From the IMG/VR virus record IMGVR_UViG_3300044680_000280, positions 186,001-250,000 of that record: a stretch of 64,000 nucleotides of DNA; one strand, written 5' to 3'. A program made the position numbers and the translations under genes. How positions within the stretch are numbered: position 1 is the first letter of the stretch; the number at the start of each line of letters is the position of its first letter. The notes beneath the pieces were generated by a model that ran no database searches, was not told the DNA's origin, and was given only the letters and a program-made list of their open reading frames with translations. Shown piece after piece: positions 35,980 through 43,640 of the stretch. The DNA comes from a virus.

Positions 35980-38597
35980 GCAATCTCCTCAATGCTAAAC
36001 CAGGGGTACATCGGAGCGGCGGCCATCTCACCCAAGGCTGTAAAACCACCGTTGTAAGTGATCACCACCTCAACGAGTCCAGGAGACCCACTGGTTTGAT
36101 AGTACCCAACGCACGGAGCCCCCGTGGCATGATCCCCAGCGGTCGGAGGAGACCCTTGCTGCCCATCGTCCAATCTTGTACCAACACCGATCGAACTGCC
36201 ATTATTAGCATCACGCCACTCGAAATAGATGGCGCCCTGTCCAACACCTTCGTTCGGAGAAAACGTCAACTTGTATGTATGATTCGCAGCGAGCGTGATT
36301 CGTCCGATACTCGGAGCACCCAGAGTCGTTGTGTACGATGAACTCGAGTCCAGGGCGATGTCTGAACCGACGGAGAAATACGACGAATTGAACTTGACGT
36401 GATCCCCGGCACTCAAATTGGTTGACTGAGTCGAACTTACGTAGCCATGAACGACATTCAGGATTGGGTTCTGCCACGAAGCCGTGCCCTCCCCAGTTGC
36501 CACAAGCGTCTGCCCAACCGCGGTCGGACCCGAACCCTGAACAACCGCTAACGTCGCGGGCACCCAAGCACTACCATTCCACCAATAGGGCTGTGTAGAG
36601 CTCTCGTCGTAATACATCATTCCTTCTTGAACGTTGCCGGGGTAGAACCCGCTCTCGTACAGGGCGGTCGTAATCACGTTGAGTCCGGCCATCGTGGCGC
36701 CCGTGGACGATGGGCCCGTAAAGGTCGCAGTCAGTATAAGGTGTGTTCCGTCTACCAGAGACGAGATCGTGTAGTTTCCCGAAACCGTCGGGGAACCGCC
36801 ACTAAAGGTGACCTGCTGCCCGACGGTAAACTCAGACGTCGAACCGCTGGTCAAAGTGACCTCAGCGTTTCCGGTCGTCACATCGACGGTAACCGACGGG
36901 GGTACGCCAGTGTAATTCTCATTCAAGTAGACCGTGTTACCACCAACCTCTGAAACTTTATACACAACACCGGGTTGAGAGGCAAAGATCAGATTGACGT
37001 TGTTTCCGCTCCAACTCGTTTGGGCGACCGACGCAGTAACTATGTTGGAGTTGTACTGAACGGTAAAGGTGCCGCTGGCGGTACCAGCATTAGACGGCTG
37101 AGGAAAAGATCCGGAGCCAGAAAATGGTGTCAATGCCGAGGCCGAGGAACCCTGCCAATACACATTAATCCCTCCCGAATAATACGGAAGGAAAGGAAAC
37201 GGATTCGAAAGGTCCCCGTAGTAGGGCCCCTGCATGTAAAACTGGAATGAAGTACCGAACGACGATGGGGTACCGGCGACAAAACTGTCATCGAAGAAGT
37301 TGTACTGTGTTGTCAGGATGTAGATATCCCCTCCCGTGCCAGCATTGGATCCGCAGTTGATAAACGCGGTGGTGGCCGAACTGTCCGATCCTGCGTAGCC
37401 GCCAGATCCTATCGTAAGGTACACAAATGGCGCGTACAAACTGACGTCGAAAATACCGCCATTGTAGTCCACCGCCATAACCGAATTTTCGTCTATGGTC
37501 ATCATAGGCGGTAGCTGAGACGGTGTTCCAAGAAAGAGTTGATTGCTGAACTCCGTAAGAGCAACAAGGCCGCCAGTGATATGAAGGAAACCCTCATTCC
37601 AGGTGTTGCCGTCGTAAATACCGATGTAAGTGGAGAACTCTTCCGTTGGGGTACTTCCGGTGAGAGTAATCTGAGAGAGGTTGTAGTCGAACCCGAGAGT
37701 CCAACAGATGGTCCCGTTGGCCTCGTCGGGCGTCACGGCGTTAACGTTCGTAACCTGGACCGAAGTGGCAGAAATGTAATTGGTGATTACGAACGTACCG
37801 TTGTTGCCACCGTTCGAGACATTCGTGAACGTAATGACTTTACCAACGTCACCTGAAACTATCCCACTCAGCCCCGTAATCGTAGCAAGGGTGCCATCGA
37901 AAGCGGTGACGGAGGCGGACGCGACTCCCTGAGTGTACCAACCGATTTCCCCATTATTGGCATCGTCGGCGACCGCAGATGCATTCGCAACGATTACCGA
38001 AGACGGAGAGAGTACCTCAACTATGGGGAATGTCCCGTTGTTGCCAGAACTCGCCGCCGCATAGACCACAAGAGTCTGTCCCACCAAGGGGGCGATCATA
38101 CTGGACATGCCCGTGATGGTCATGTTTCCGCCAGAAACGGTTGTGATCGAAGCAGTGCCACCCTCCCCGCTCGTGGGAAGGAGCTGGATCATACAATCGT
38201 CGATCGAATCATCGATGACGATTGTCGACGGAATTCCCGTCTCCGTGATCGAAGACTGCGCCGCTGTGTAAGCGTCATAGAAGGTGGCGAACACGTTTCC
38301 ACTGGGTGTCGCCCCCTGACGGTAAACGAAGGTGTTACTGCTACTACTGCCAGAAGGGCCCTCGGGTCCTTCTGGTCCAGTTGCACCAGTTGCCCCCGTT
38401 GCACCCGGGGAACCGGGCGGTCCCTGTTGTCCAGTTGCACCTTGTGGCCCCTGCGGGCCTGGGGGACCAGGAGGACCAGCTACTCCCGGGGGACCTCTGA
38501 AATTGGCATCATTCACACTGTACCCGCGGAATGAATTGTTTAAAGACGAGGTCGTAAAATTCGTACCCGGCGTCTTAGGTCCGTAAGCGTTCCCCAT
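35976..38597 (-). CDS. Tail fibre-like protein with collagen repeats
   Basis: 873 residues. Residues about 35-85 are Gly-X-Y collagen-like repeats (GPPGVAGPPGPPGPQGPQ and on) that would form a trimeric stalk. The rest is a very long beta-rich region full of Thr, Ser, Gly and Asn, with repeated 'VGQT', 'ITGMSSMI/ITGLSGIV' and 'GNNGTF' units at about 165-300, then a C1q/TNF-like trimeric C-terminal part ('AANHTYKLTFSPNEG'). Fits a receptor-binding fibre. The repeats point to internal duplication. Confidence 0.85.
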   Translation of the reverse strand: MGNAYGPKTPGTNFTTSSLNNSFRGYSVNDANFRGPPGVAGPPGPPGPQGPQGATGQQGPPGSPGATGATGATGPEGPEGPSGSSSSNTFVYRQGATPSGNVFATFYDAYTAAQSSITETGIPSTIVIDDSIDDCMIQLLPTSGEGGTASITTVSGGNMTITGMSSMIAPLVGQTLVVYAAASSGNNGTFPIVEVLSPSSVIVANASAVADDANNGEIGWYTQGVASASVTAFDGTLATITGLSGIVSGDVGKVITFTNVSNGGNNGTFVITNYISATSVQVTNVNAVTPDEANGTICWTLGFDYNLSQITLTGSTPTEEFSTYIGIYDGNTWNEGFLHITGGLVALTEFSNQLFLGTPSQLPPMMTIDENSVMAVDYNGGIFDVSLYAPFVYLTIGSGGYAGSDSSATTAFINCGSNAGTGGDIYILTTQYNFFDDSFVAGTPSSFGTSFQFYMQGPYYGDLSNPFPFLPYYSGGINVYWQGSSASALTPFSGSGSFPQPSNAGTASGTFTVQYNSNIVTASVAQTSWSGNNVNLIFASQPGVVYKVSEVGGNTVYLNENYTGVPPSVTVDVTTGNAEVTLTSGSTSEFTVGQQVTFSGGSPTVSGNYTISSLVDGTHLILTATFTGPSSTGATMAGLNVITTALYESGFYPGNVQEGMMYYDESSTQPYWWNGSAWVPATLAVVQGSGPTAVGQTLVATGEGTASWQNPILNVVHGYVSSTQSTNLSAGDHVKFNSSYFSVGSDIALDSSSSYTTTLGAPSIGRITLAANHTYKLTFSPNEGVGQGAIYFEWRDANNGSSIGVGTRLDDGQQGSPPTAGDHATGAPCVGYYQTSGSPGLVEVVITYNGGFTALGEMAAAPMYPWFSIEEIA

Positions 38598-38629
38598 GTG
38601 GGTGTGGGACGATGAATCCTTTAAAGACG

Positions 38630-38661
38630 AAGGGGTCAGAGGATTTTACCTCCGACCCCTT
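38630..38661 (-). terminator. Hairpin downstream of tmRNA
   Basis: 12-bp stem with one mismatch (AAGGGGTC-GAGG / CCTC-GACCCCTT), 80 nt past the tmRNA 3' end and 30 nt before the tail-fibre start. Likely ends the tmRNA transcript. Confidence 0.5.
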
Positions 38662-38741
38662 AACCTAGGGCTAATACGGTTTCCCGTCGTCGCCTCCACC
38701 ACTCCACGAACCCGCGCTGGATTCGAGAAGACTTACTGTAG

Positions 38742-39104
38742 TGGACCCGCCGAGAATTGAACTCGGGTCCGAAAGATCGTCCTGATCACCCTCGTTACGT
38801 GCGTAGTCGGCTTGAGGCAACCGACGGCCTTGCGGGAAATGGGTGAGTTGACCCGCGTCTCAGCAACCTAATGTGTCCCCAGCTCACCGATTGCGAGGTG
38901 GCTGTATGCCTCGTGTGGGTTGACGACCCGTTGTCCGATACTCGAAGTCCTCTCGGACGGGTCGCCGATCAGGCCGCGATGGCGAGATCGGGGATGCCGT
39001 TGTCGTTGGCTGGTGTTTTCGCCTCGATTTGATTAAGCCGGGTCGAAGGAGCCCGCCTACACGCAGATGGTCGTTCTGTTCCTCCGTCGAAACCTGTCAG
39101 GCCC
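38742..39104 (-). ncRNA. ssrA: tmRNA
   Basis: A 363-nt RNA. The 5' end GGGCCTG pairs with 3' CGGGTCC; the 5' region has the conserved 'GGTTTCGACGG' and the 3' region a T-arm with loop TTCAATT and discriminator A. An internal tag frame ends at 38969 and encodes (A)KTPANDNGIPDLAIAA followed by TGA; the AxAA ending is a protease degron as in bacterial tags. Several GC hairpins after the tag fit pseudoknots. No CCA encoded. A GGTGTA element lies about 46 nt upstream. tmRNA rescues stalled ribosomes. Confidence 0.93.
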
Positions 39105-39149
39105 GTACTGGTCAGATGAAAGATGATGCCGTGTCTTGAGATCCTATAG

Positions 39150-39155
39150 TACACC
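39150..39155 (-). promoter_or_regulatory. GGTGTA promoter-like element before tmRNA
   Basis: Minus-strand CCGGTGTACTATAGG about 46 nt upstream of the tmRNA 5' end; TATAGG follows. Confidence 0.45.
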
Positions 39156-39170
39156 GGACGGAGGTGAAAG

Positions 39171-39623
39171 TCACTTACCCTTCACCTTTTTGGTGTGGAG
39201 GGGTGTGAAAGGTGAGTCTACGTCACAGCAGTAACCCGACGGACAATCGCCCCCGCAAACCTCCCCGGATGAACAGCACGAAACGAGATCGGGGCACAAA
39301 AGCCCGTCTCCGCACGCTACGGCTCGGAGTCGAACGGTCGCTGGCTTCACCTCAGAACGTTGAGCCTTTCGGGCGCCAAAAGTGTCGGAAGGACCTGTAA
39401 AGCAACAGGAATCCGCCGGACAGCCAGAGAAAGCCGTTCCACCACAAACCTCGTTCTCGCCGCAGCATTTGTGGTTGGGGTTGCCGTTCACATCAAGACA
39501 GACCACCCCGTCGATACCACAGGGGTACTCTGTCCCGGGCCCCGTGGGGACCTGGAGGAGCGGAATTGAGACGCACGAGACGGCGATGAGGGAGACAAGT
39601 GTTGCTGCAAATAGGTGTTTCAT
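39171..39623 (-). CDS. Cys-rich lipoprotein
   Basis: 150 residues; signal peptide with lipobox-like 'LIAVSC' at residue 17. The mature region holds about 20 Cys arranged in two related blocks ('CCGENEVCGG' and 'CCSSGEVCGG'), an internal duplication of a disulfide-rich module. A GGTGTAGGAG element lies about 15 nt before the ATG. Likely displayed on the cell envelope; possibly a superinfection or lysis factor. No similarity to the lipoprotein at 30987 beyond style. Confidence 0.75.
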   Translation of the reverse strand: MKHLFAATLVSLIAVSCVSIPLLQVPTGPGTEYPCGIDGVVCLDVNGNPNHKCCGENEVCGGTAFSGCPADSCCFTGPSDTFGARKAQRSEVKPATVRLRAVACGDGLLCPDLVSCCSSGEVCGGDCPSGYCCDVDSPFTPLHTKKVKGK

Positions 39624-39638
39624 GGGTGCCCCTACTCC

Positions 39639-39644
39639 TACACC
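39639..39644 (-). promoter_or_regulatory. GGTGTA promoter-like element before lipoprotein gene
   Basis: Minus-strand ACGGTGTAGGAGTAG, 15 nt before the ATG. Confidence 0.45.
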
Positions 39645-39671
39645 GTGTGAGAGGAGGGCCTCACCAAAAAG

Positions 39672-39756
39672 TGCTCAGAAAGGGATTCGAACCCTCACGC
39701 CCCGTAAGGGCACTAGCTTCTGAAACTAGGGTGTCTACCGATTCCACCACCTGAGC
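39672..39756 (-). tRNA. tRNA-Leu(CAG)
   Basis: Class II: acceptor GCTCAGG, anticodon loop TTCAGAA (CAG), long variable arm, T-loop TTCGAAT, discriminator A. No CCA encoded. Confidence 0.93.
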
Positions 39757-39796
39757 CTTAAAGCCGAAGGGGCTCCGAAGAGCCCCTTCCTTTTGA

Positions 39797-40129
39797 TTAC
39801 GAAGCCTTGTCGTAGTCCTCGTACTCTTCGTATTTGTTGTCGTCGTCCTCCGTCGCCTGGGACACAACGACCGTCGCTCTCTTTGTCACGGACTCCCCTG
39901 GGTACCTCGTCCGCCACATGGGGCCGTAACACATCTCCATCACCTCATCCTCTTGTTTCTTGAACTTTGACCGCTTCTCCGTTTGGACCCTTTCGGCTCG
40001 GACTTCGTGTTCTTGTTTGATGCGATCTGCCATCGCTTCGCTCAGGCTTTGCTTCGGTTTTGCAGGTTTCATGGTCTCACGGTCCTGGTGACGTTGTTGC
40101 TTCTTGGGGGGCGACCAATTACGGGACAT
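39797..40129 (-). CDS. Hypothetical highly charged protein
   Basis: 110 residues from the ATG at 40129, with AGGAGG 4 nt upstream. Lys/Arg/Glu rich and probably helical, ending in an acidic 'DDDNKYEEYEDYD' tail. No domain recognised. Sits between tRNA-Leu(CAG) and tRNA-Ile(TAT). Confidence 0.6.
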   Translation of the reverse strand: MSRNWSPPKKQQRHQDRETMKPAKPKQSLSEAMADRIKQEHEVRAERVQTEKRSKFKKQEDEVMEMCYGPMWRTRYPGESVTKRATVVVSQATEDDDNKYEEYEDYDKAS

Positions 40130-40186
40130 CAAACCTCCTAGAGGGGGAAAGAGACACGTCTAAGGAATTCGATAGAAAGGAGTGGT

Positions 40187-40256
40187 TGGCGCGTCCAGAG
40201 TTGAACTGGGGTCGGATCTTTATAAGGGTTCCTGCCTCTACCGGAAGCCACGCGCC
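40187..40256 (-). tRNA. tRNA-Ile(TAT)
   Basis: Perfect acceptor GGCGCGT/ACGCGCC, discriminator A, T-arm CCAG-TTCAACT-CTGG, anticodon loop CTTATAA (TAT) in a weak stem (A29-A41 and C31-A39 mismatches). Would read ATA codons. Confidence 0.7.
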
Positions 40257-40283
40257 CGAAACTTTTTGTGCCTTTTCTCCTAT

Positions 40284-40529
40284 ATGTCCTATTCGTATGA
40301 CAGACGCTCAGAACGCCCCGTACAGGCCCTGTGGGGCGGCAGAGATTACGACAAGCTCTTAGACGCCATCCTGGACGGTCTACAGGGTACGGACAGGGTC
40401 ATTGAAAAAGCACACGAAACGGCTCCTTCGGGCGCACCGAAAGCCATTCTGACCGGTCTGCACCAAGACCTCTTCCAGACGATCAGCGAATTCCGAGGAT
40501 ACATCAAACAGTTGAAATCGATGAAGTAG
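40284..40529 (+). CDS. Hypothetical protein with N-terminal YDRR tag
   Basis: 81 residues from the ATG at 40284, starting 'MSYSYDRRSERP'. The body is helical ('YDKLLDAILDGLQGTDRVIE'). The YDRR motif matches the N-termini of the plus-strand proteins at 28306 and 46207. No clear ribosome site is visible. Convergent with tRNA-Leu(TAG). Confidence 0.55.
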   Translation: MSYSYDRRSERPVQALWGGRDYDKLLDAILDGLQGTDRVIEKAHETAPSGAPKAILTGLHQDLFQTISEFRGYIKQLKSMK

Positions 40530-40532
40530 CAG

Positions 40533-40616
40533 TGCTCACGGAGGGATTCGAACCCACACGTCCTTTCGAACGACGGAACCTAAATCCGTTGCGGCTACCA
40601 ATTACGCCACGTGAGC
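40533..40616 (-). tRNA. tRNA-Leu(TAG)
   Basis: Class II: acceptor GCTCACG/CGTGAGC, anticodon loop TTTAGGT (TAG), long variable arm GTCC-GAAA-GGAC type, discriminator A. Confidence 0.92.
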
Positions 40617-40620
40617 ATAG

Positions 40621-40693
40621 TACGCAGCGTCGGAATCGAACCGACCAGCTTCGGTTTGTAGGACCGAGGGGTTCACCAGCCTCCCCGCTGCGT
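40621..40693 (-). tRNA. tRNA-Val(TAC), atypical, C33
   Basis: Acceptor ACGCAGC/GCTGCGT, T-arm GTCGG-TTCGATT-CCGAC, anticodon stem TCGGT/ACCGA with loop CCTACAA. The base before the anticodon is C rather than the near-universal T33, and position 8 is G. Val identity is inferred from TAC and from the GAC and CAC partners elsewhere. Confidence 0.6.
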
Positions 40694-40716
40694 GTGTGTC
40701 GTGTTAGGATACGAAA

Positions 40717-41715
40717 GTGAACGATCCTCTCGTAAGAAAGAAGTTGGCCCCCGGTTGGATCGACCTAGCCGTGGGGGAAGCTCATTTGGTACGGCGTGCC
40801 CTTGGAGAGCTTTACACCCCAGAGCTTCTCGACGCCTCAACTCAATGCGATTATCAGCCGCCCGACGGATACCCTCCGCTCGTCACCCTCCTCGAAAAGA
40901 GACATCCAGGAACCTCCGTGATCATCACCTCGGGCGCCAAACAAGGGCTCTCTGCCGTCTTTTACGCAATGAAAGAGATGGGTTTTGTGGGTGTCGCCAT
41001 GCGGGCCCCCTACTGGTCCCAAATGCCGGAAGCCATTCGAATCGCAGGTCTCCGATTCATCCTCAATGACGACCCCGTAGGAGGTTACGCGTACCTCATG
41101 GTCTCGCCGAATAATCCCGACGGCTACATCGTTCCGACCATCGAAGCGCTCGAAAAGTACAAGCGATGCAAGAAACTCAGTGTCCCCCTCATCCATGACG
41201 CGGTCTATTACAACCCAATCTTCGTCCCAGGAGATCTTCAGGAGCTCGCTGACATCAGCATCTTCAGCGCATCCAAAACATACGGCCTCAGCGGACTCCG
41301 CGTCGGCTACATCACGACCGCCCACCCCGAAGTCAAACGACTGGTCTGCGAATACATCGAGGCAACAACCGTCGGCGTGTCCGTCCTCTCCCAGCGCGTC
41401 CTGCATGACATCCTAGAGCAAGAGAACAAGTGCCCCGCCATCCGTGAGCTCTTCATTCAAAGAGCTCAAGATGCCCTGAAAGAAGCGAAGAAAACGGTCG
41501 CCGGTCTGAGCCCGAAGGTGCTCGAGACCGAGGGCGTCGAGCAATCGACCGGCATGTTCGGATGGTTCAAGAAAGGCCCCCGGTTCAACGCCGACAAGGC
41601 TAGGGTCGCCGTCGCCCCCGGAGCCGCGTTCGGAGACGAAAGCCGAATCCGTATCAACCTCGCGGTTGAACCGAGGCTCCTACGCGAAGCGGTACGCCGC
41701 CTGAACTCTATCTAA
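40717..41715 (+). CDS. PLP-dependent aminotransferase (class I/II, fold type I)
   Basis: 332 residues from a GTG start. Core motifs of aspartate/histidinol-phosphate-type aminotransferases are complete: 'DLAVGEAHLV', 'VIITSGAKQGLSAVF' (cofactor phosphate), 'MVSPNNPDGYI', 'LIHDAVYYNP' (Asp to pyridine N), 'SASKTYGLSGLRVGY' (Schiff-base Lys) and 'RIRINLAVEPRLL' (substrate Arg). It would move amino groups between amino and keto acids; the substrate is unknown. Shorter than the usual 360-400. Rare in phages and unexpected within a tRNA array. Confidence 0.88.
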   Translation: MNDPLVRKKLAPGWIDLAVGEAHLVRRALGELYTPELLDASTQCDYQPPDGYPPLVTLLEKRHPGTSVIITSGAKQGLSAVFYAMKEMGFVGVAMRAPYWSQMPEAIRIAGLRFILNDDPVGGYAYLMVSPNNPDGYIVPTIEALEKYKRCKKLSVPLIHDAVYYNPIFVPGDLQELADISIFSASKTYGLSGLRVGYITTAHPEVKRLVCEYIEATTVGVSVLSQRVLHDILEQENKCPAIRELFIQRAQDALKEAKKTVAGLSPKVLETEGVEQSTGMFGWFKKGPRFNADKARVAVAPGAAFGDESRIRINLAVEPRLLREAVRRLNSI

Positions 41716-41721
41716 AGATTT

Positions 41722-41792
41722 GTCCCGACAAGAGGAATCGAACCTCAACCGAAGTCCGTATGAAAGACTCGTCCTGCCTCAGGTTGCCGGGA
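41722..41792 (-). tRNA. tRNA-Met(CAT)
   Basis: Acceptor TCCCGGC/GTCGGGA, anticodon loop TTCATAC (CAT), T-loop TTCGATT, discriminator C. It could be elongator Met or lysidine-type Ile2; the T1-A72 pair argues against initiator. T49-T65 mismatch in the T-stem. Confidence 0.8.
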
Positions 41793-41799
41793 TGGGAAG

Positions 41800-41835
41800 T
41801 ATCGAGCTTTCGATATTCGTATCGAAAGCTCGATA
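41800..41835. other. 16-bp perfect hairpin with UUCG tetraloop
   Basis: TATCGAGCTTTCGATA and its exact complement flank TTCG, between tRNA-Met and tRNA-Arg(TCG). UUCG caps are very stable. No U-run follows on either strand, so an RNase III-type processing site or transcript separator is more likely than an intrinsic terminator. Confidence 0.7.
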
Positions 41836-41838
41836 AAC

Positions 41839-41913
41839 TGGCACCCCCGCCGTGAGTTGAACACGGAACGCCGGTTTCGAAGACCAGAACCTGGAAGCCG
41901 CCAGGACGGGGGT
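41839..41913 (-). tRNA. tRNA-Arg(TCG)
   Basis: Acceptor ACCCCCG/CGGGGGT, discriminator G, encoded CCA, anticodon loop CTTCGAA (TCG) with a perfect stem CTGGT/ACCGG, T-loop TTCAACT. Confidence 0.88.
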
Positions 41914-41915
41914 AT

Positions 41916-42191
41916 TTATTTTTTCAACGAATCTACGAGTTTTTCGATTTCCTCGGAGCTCGCCTTTGACACGGAAACCATGACGATTCGCGGCTCAGAG
42001 AGTTCGTGAAGCATCCTAAGAATAACCGAGGGTGATTCTAGGGGAGCTCCTGCATCGGGTCTGGTGGCGCCCATAAAAACCAGGTCCTCAACTATCTCCC
42101 CACCATTCGCTATAGTGATCGAACTGTTAAGATGTTGGAAACAGCGTTTCCTCAATTCTGCAATCTCTACCGCTGACAGACATCTAGACAT
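41916..42191 (-). CDS. Hypothetical 91-aa protein
   Basis: Starts at the ATG at 42191 (GAGGG upstream); a longer frame would run through tRNA-Arg(GCG). 'LSAVEIAELRKRC' leads a helical first half and 'EPRIVMVSVSKASSEEIEKL' a strand-helix end. Its 3' end lies 2 nt from tRNA-Arg(TCG). No family recognised. Confidence 0.6.
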   Translation of the reverse strand: MSRCLSAVEIAELRKRCFQHLNSSITIANGGEIVEDLVFMGATRPDAGAPLESPSVILRMLHELSEPRIVMVSVSKASSEEIEKLVDSLKK

Positions 42192-42215
42192 GAGATTTCC
42201 CTCACAAAAGAGTAG

Positions 42216-42288
42216 CCTCCACGCCGTGAGTCGAACACGGTGCAGCATCCTTCGCACGGATGAGCCAGGAATCCGCCTGGACGTGGAG
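42216..42288 (-). tRNA. tRNA-Arg(GCG)
   Basis: Acceptor CTCCACG/CGTGGAG, discriminator G, anticodon loop GTGCGAA (GCG) with perfect stem CATCC/GGATG, T-loop TTCGACT. Bacteria normally read CGC with ACG (inosine), so GCG is unusual. Confidence 0.87.
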
Positions 42289-42365
42289 AGTTGTGCCCCC
42301 GATTGCCGGTCGGATGGGAGCGGGTACTTTCGTCCCCCGAGGGGACCCGGTAGGTTATGAACCCC

Positions 42366-42551
42366 TCAACAGGCGTCCCAAAGGACGGTGCCGGGGTGGC
42401 GATTTTGAAGTTCGTCGTAGCGTTCGTGACTCATGAGATGACGCTCTAAAGCCCTCGCGCTACGCCAGTAGGCTTGCTTATAGGAGACAAGACGTCCCCA
42501 CCAACGACCGTGACACTTCTGCTTGTTCTTTCGACGATGATTCGTGTGCAT
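42366..42551 (-). CDS. Small basic protein
   Basis: 61 residues from the ATG at 42551 with GGAGGG 5 nt upstream. Very basic and His/Arg/Trp rich ('HRRKNKQKCHGRWWGR'), with a helical C-terminal half. Probably binds nucleic acid; could interact with tRNAs or DNA. No family recognised. Confidence 0.6.
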   Translation of the reverse strand: MHTNHRRKNKQKCHGRWWGRLVSYKQAYWRSARALERHLMSHERYDELQNRHPGTVLWDAC

Positions 42552-42606
42552 GAGTCCCTCCAAATTTAGAGGGGGACTCCTTTTTGCTGCTGCATTTCGA
42601 ACTCCT

Positions 42607-42960
42607 TCAGACTGAAAATGAGCCGCCGCAGTTACAACTGGACGCCTCATTCGGGTTGATGAACTTGAAGCCTTGGCGCATGAGAGTCTGTTCCCATTCG
42701 AGTGTCATCCCGTTCAAATAGAGCAGGCTCTTCGGATCAACAACGATCCGAACAGGGGAGCCGTCCGATGACGTGTAGTCGAAGACCATGTCACGGGACC
42801 CAGGCTCCCCATCGTGAAACTGTATGACGTACGAGAATCCAGAACACCCCCCGCCTTTGACACCGAGCCGTAGACTCGTGTTTGGAATGTCCCTCTTTTT
42901 GATCTGACGAGCCACCGCATCAATTGCGGAGGGCGTCAAAGTGATCTGAGAATCAGGCAT
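42607..42960 (-). CDS. A-type iron-sulfur carrier (IscA/ErpA family)
   Basis: 117 residues from the ATG at 42960. 'LTPSAIDAVARQIKKR' opens, 'LRLGVKGGGCSGFSY' carries the first Cys ligand and 'SSCNCGGSF' the C-terminal CxC pair. These are the three conserved ligands of A-type carriers, which pass Fe-S clusters to apoproteins. Possible clients are the Cas4-like Fe-S nuclease or Fe-S enzymes modifying tRNA. Known in some phages but still uncommon. Overlaps no tRNA if this start is used. Confidence 0.92.
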   Translation of the reverse strand: MPDSQITLTPSAIDAVARQIKKRDIPNTSLRLGVKGGGCSGFSYVIQFHDGEPGSRDMVFDYTSSDGSPVRIVVDPKSLLYLNGMTLEWEQTLMRQGFKFINPNEASSCNCGGSFSV

Positions 42961-42978
42961 AATCCTTAGTTTAGCATT

Positions 42979-43050
42979 TGGTGTCTCTGCCCGAAGTCGA
43001 ATCGGGTAGCCAACCTTCGGAGAGTCGGCGCGGGATCCGCCCGCAGAGAC
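42979..43050 (-). tRNA. tRNA-Arg(CCG)
   Basis: Acceptor GTCTCTG/CAGAGAC, discriminator A, encoded CCA, anticodon loop CTCCGAA (CCG) on a G-U-rich stem, T-loop TTCGACT. Confidence 0.83.
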
Positions 43051-43053
43051 GTT

Positions 43054-43130
43054 TGGTACCCTCGGAAGGATTCGAACCTTCAACCTTTCCGATAGAAGCG
43101 GACAGCTCTAATCCGTTGAGCTACGAGGGT
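43054..43130 (-). tRNA. tRNA-Arg(TCT)
   Basis: Acceptor ACCCTCG/CGAGGGT, discriminator A, encoded CCA, anticodon loop CTTCTAT (TCT), canonical D-arm AGCTCAACGGATTAGAGC, T-loop TTCGAAT. Confidence 0.92.
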
Positions 43131-43131
43131 G

Positions 43132-43206
43132 TGGAGAGCCCGTTCGGAGTTGAACCGAACAATAACGGGTTTGCAATCCGTCCCCGCCACCGGGCGAATC
43201 GGGCTC
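43132..43206 (-). tRNA. tRNA-Cys(GCA)
   Basis: Acceptor GAGCCCG/CGGGCTC, discriminator T as expected for Cys, encoded CCA, anticodon loop TTGCAAA (GCA), with an A-C mismatch closing the loop. Confidence 0.9.
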
Positions 43207-43239
43207 ATAAATGGTATGGTGTTTGTTATCTACCCTTAT

Positions 43240-43245
43240 GGTGTA
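43240..43245 (+). promoter_or_regulatory. GGTGTA promoter-like element before SET gene
   Basis: Plus-strand TATGGTGTAGATAAC, 11 nt before the SET-protein ATG. Confidence 0.5.
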
Positions 43246-43256
43246 GATAACAAACC

Positions 43257-43640
43257 ATGGAAGTTCAACGCACGGAAAAAGGTCGAGGCATCTTCGCCAC
43301 GAAAGACTACAGAAAAGGCGAGGTCGTAGAACAGGCGGAGGTCATCATCTTCCCCAAAAAGGAACTTCCTAACGACAACGTCCTGGCCTTCTACGTGTTT
43401 GAGTGGCCCGGTCCGTACTACGCCCTGGCGCTCGGGAACGGCTCGCTATTCAATCACTCGTACGAACCGAACATGATCTACCTCGCCTACCCGAAGCGAG
43501 CCCAGATGTGGTTCCAAGCACTCCGCCGTATCAAAGAAGGTGAGGAGCTCACGATCAATTACAACGGAGATCCAAAGAACAACGAGATCATCGAATTCCT
43601 GGACCCAAAACGGGCGAAAAGGGCTCGAGGTGGTGTCTAG
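43257..43640 (+). CDS. SET-domain protein (lysine methyltransferase fold)
   Basis: 127 residues, nearly all SET core: 'KGRGIFATKDYRKGEVV' at the N-terminus, 'GNGSLFNHSYEPNMIY' (cofactor-binding NHS.xPN) and 'IKEGEELTINYNGDP' (catalytic Tyr). It should transfer methyl from S-adenosylmethionine to Lys of a protein, possibly a host DNA-binding or ribosomal protein. SET proteins are chiefly eukaryotic, with some in bacteria and giant viruses. Plus-strand gene within the tRNA array, with its own promoter-like element. Confidence 0.9.
   Translation: MEVQRTEKGRGIFATKDYRKGEVVEQAEVIIFPKKELPNDNVLAFYVFEWPGPYYALALGNGSLFNHSYEPNMIYLAYPKRAQMWFQALRRIKEGEELTINYNGDPKNNEIIEFLDPKRAKRARGGV

Noticed and set aside
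35549-36049. A 166-codon minus frame over the short Leu tRNAs
   Set aside because: Overlaps both tRNAs and the 69-aa gene in another frame, with Arg/Ser-rich noise composition.
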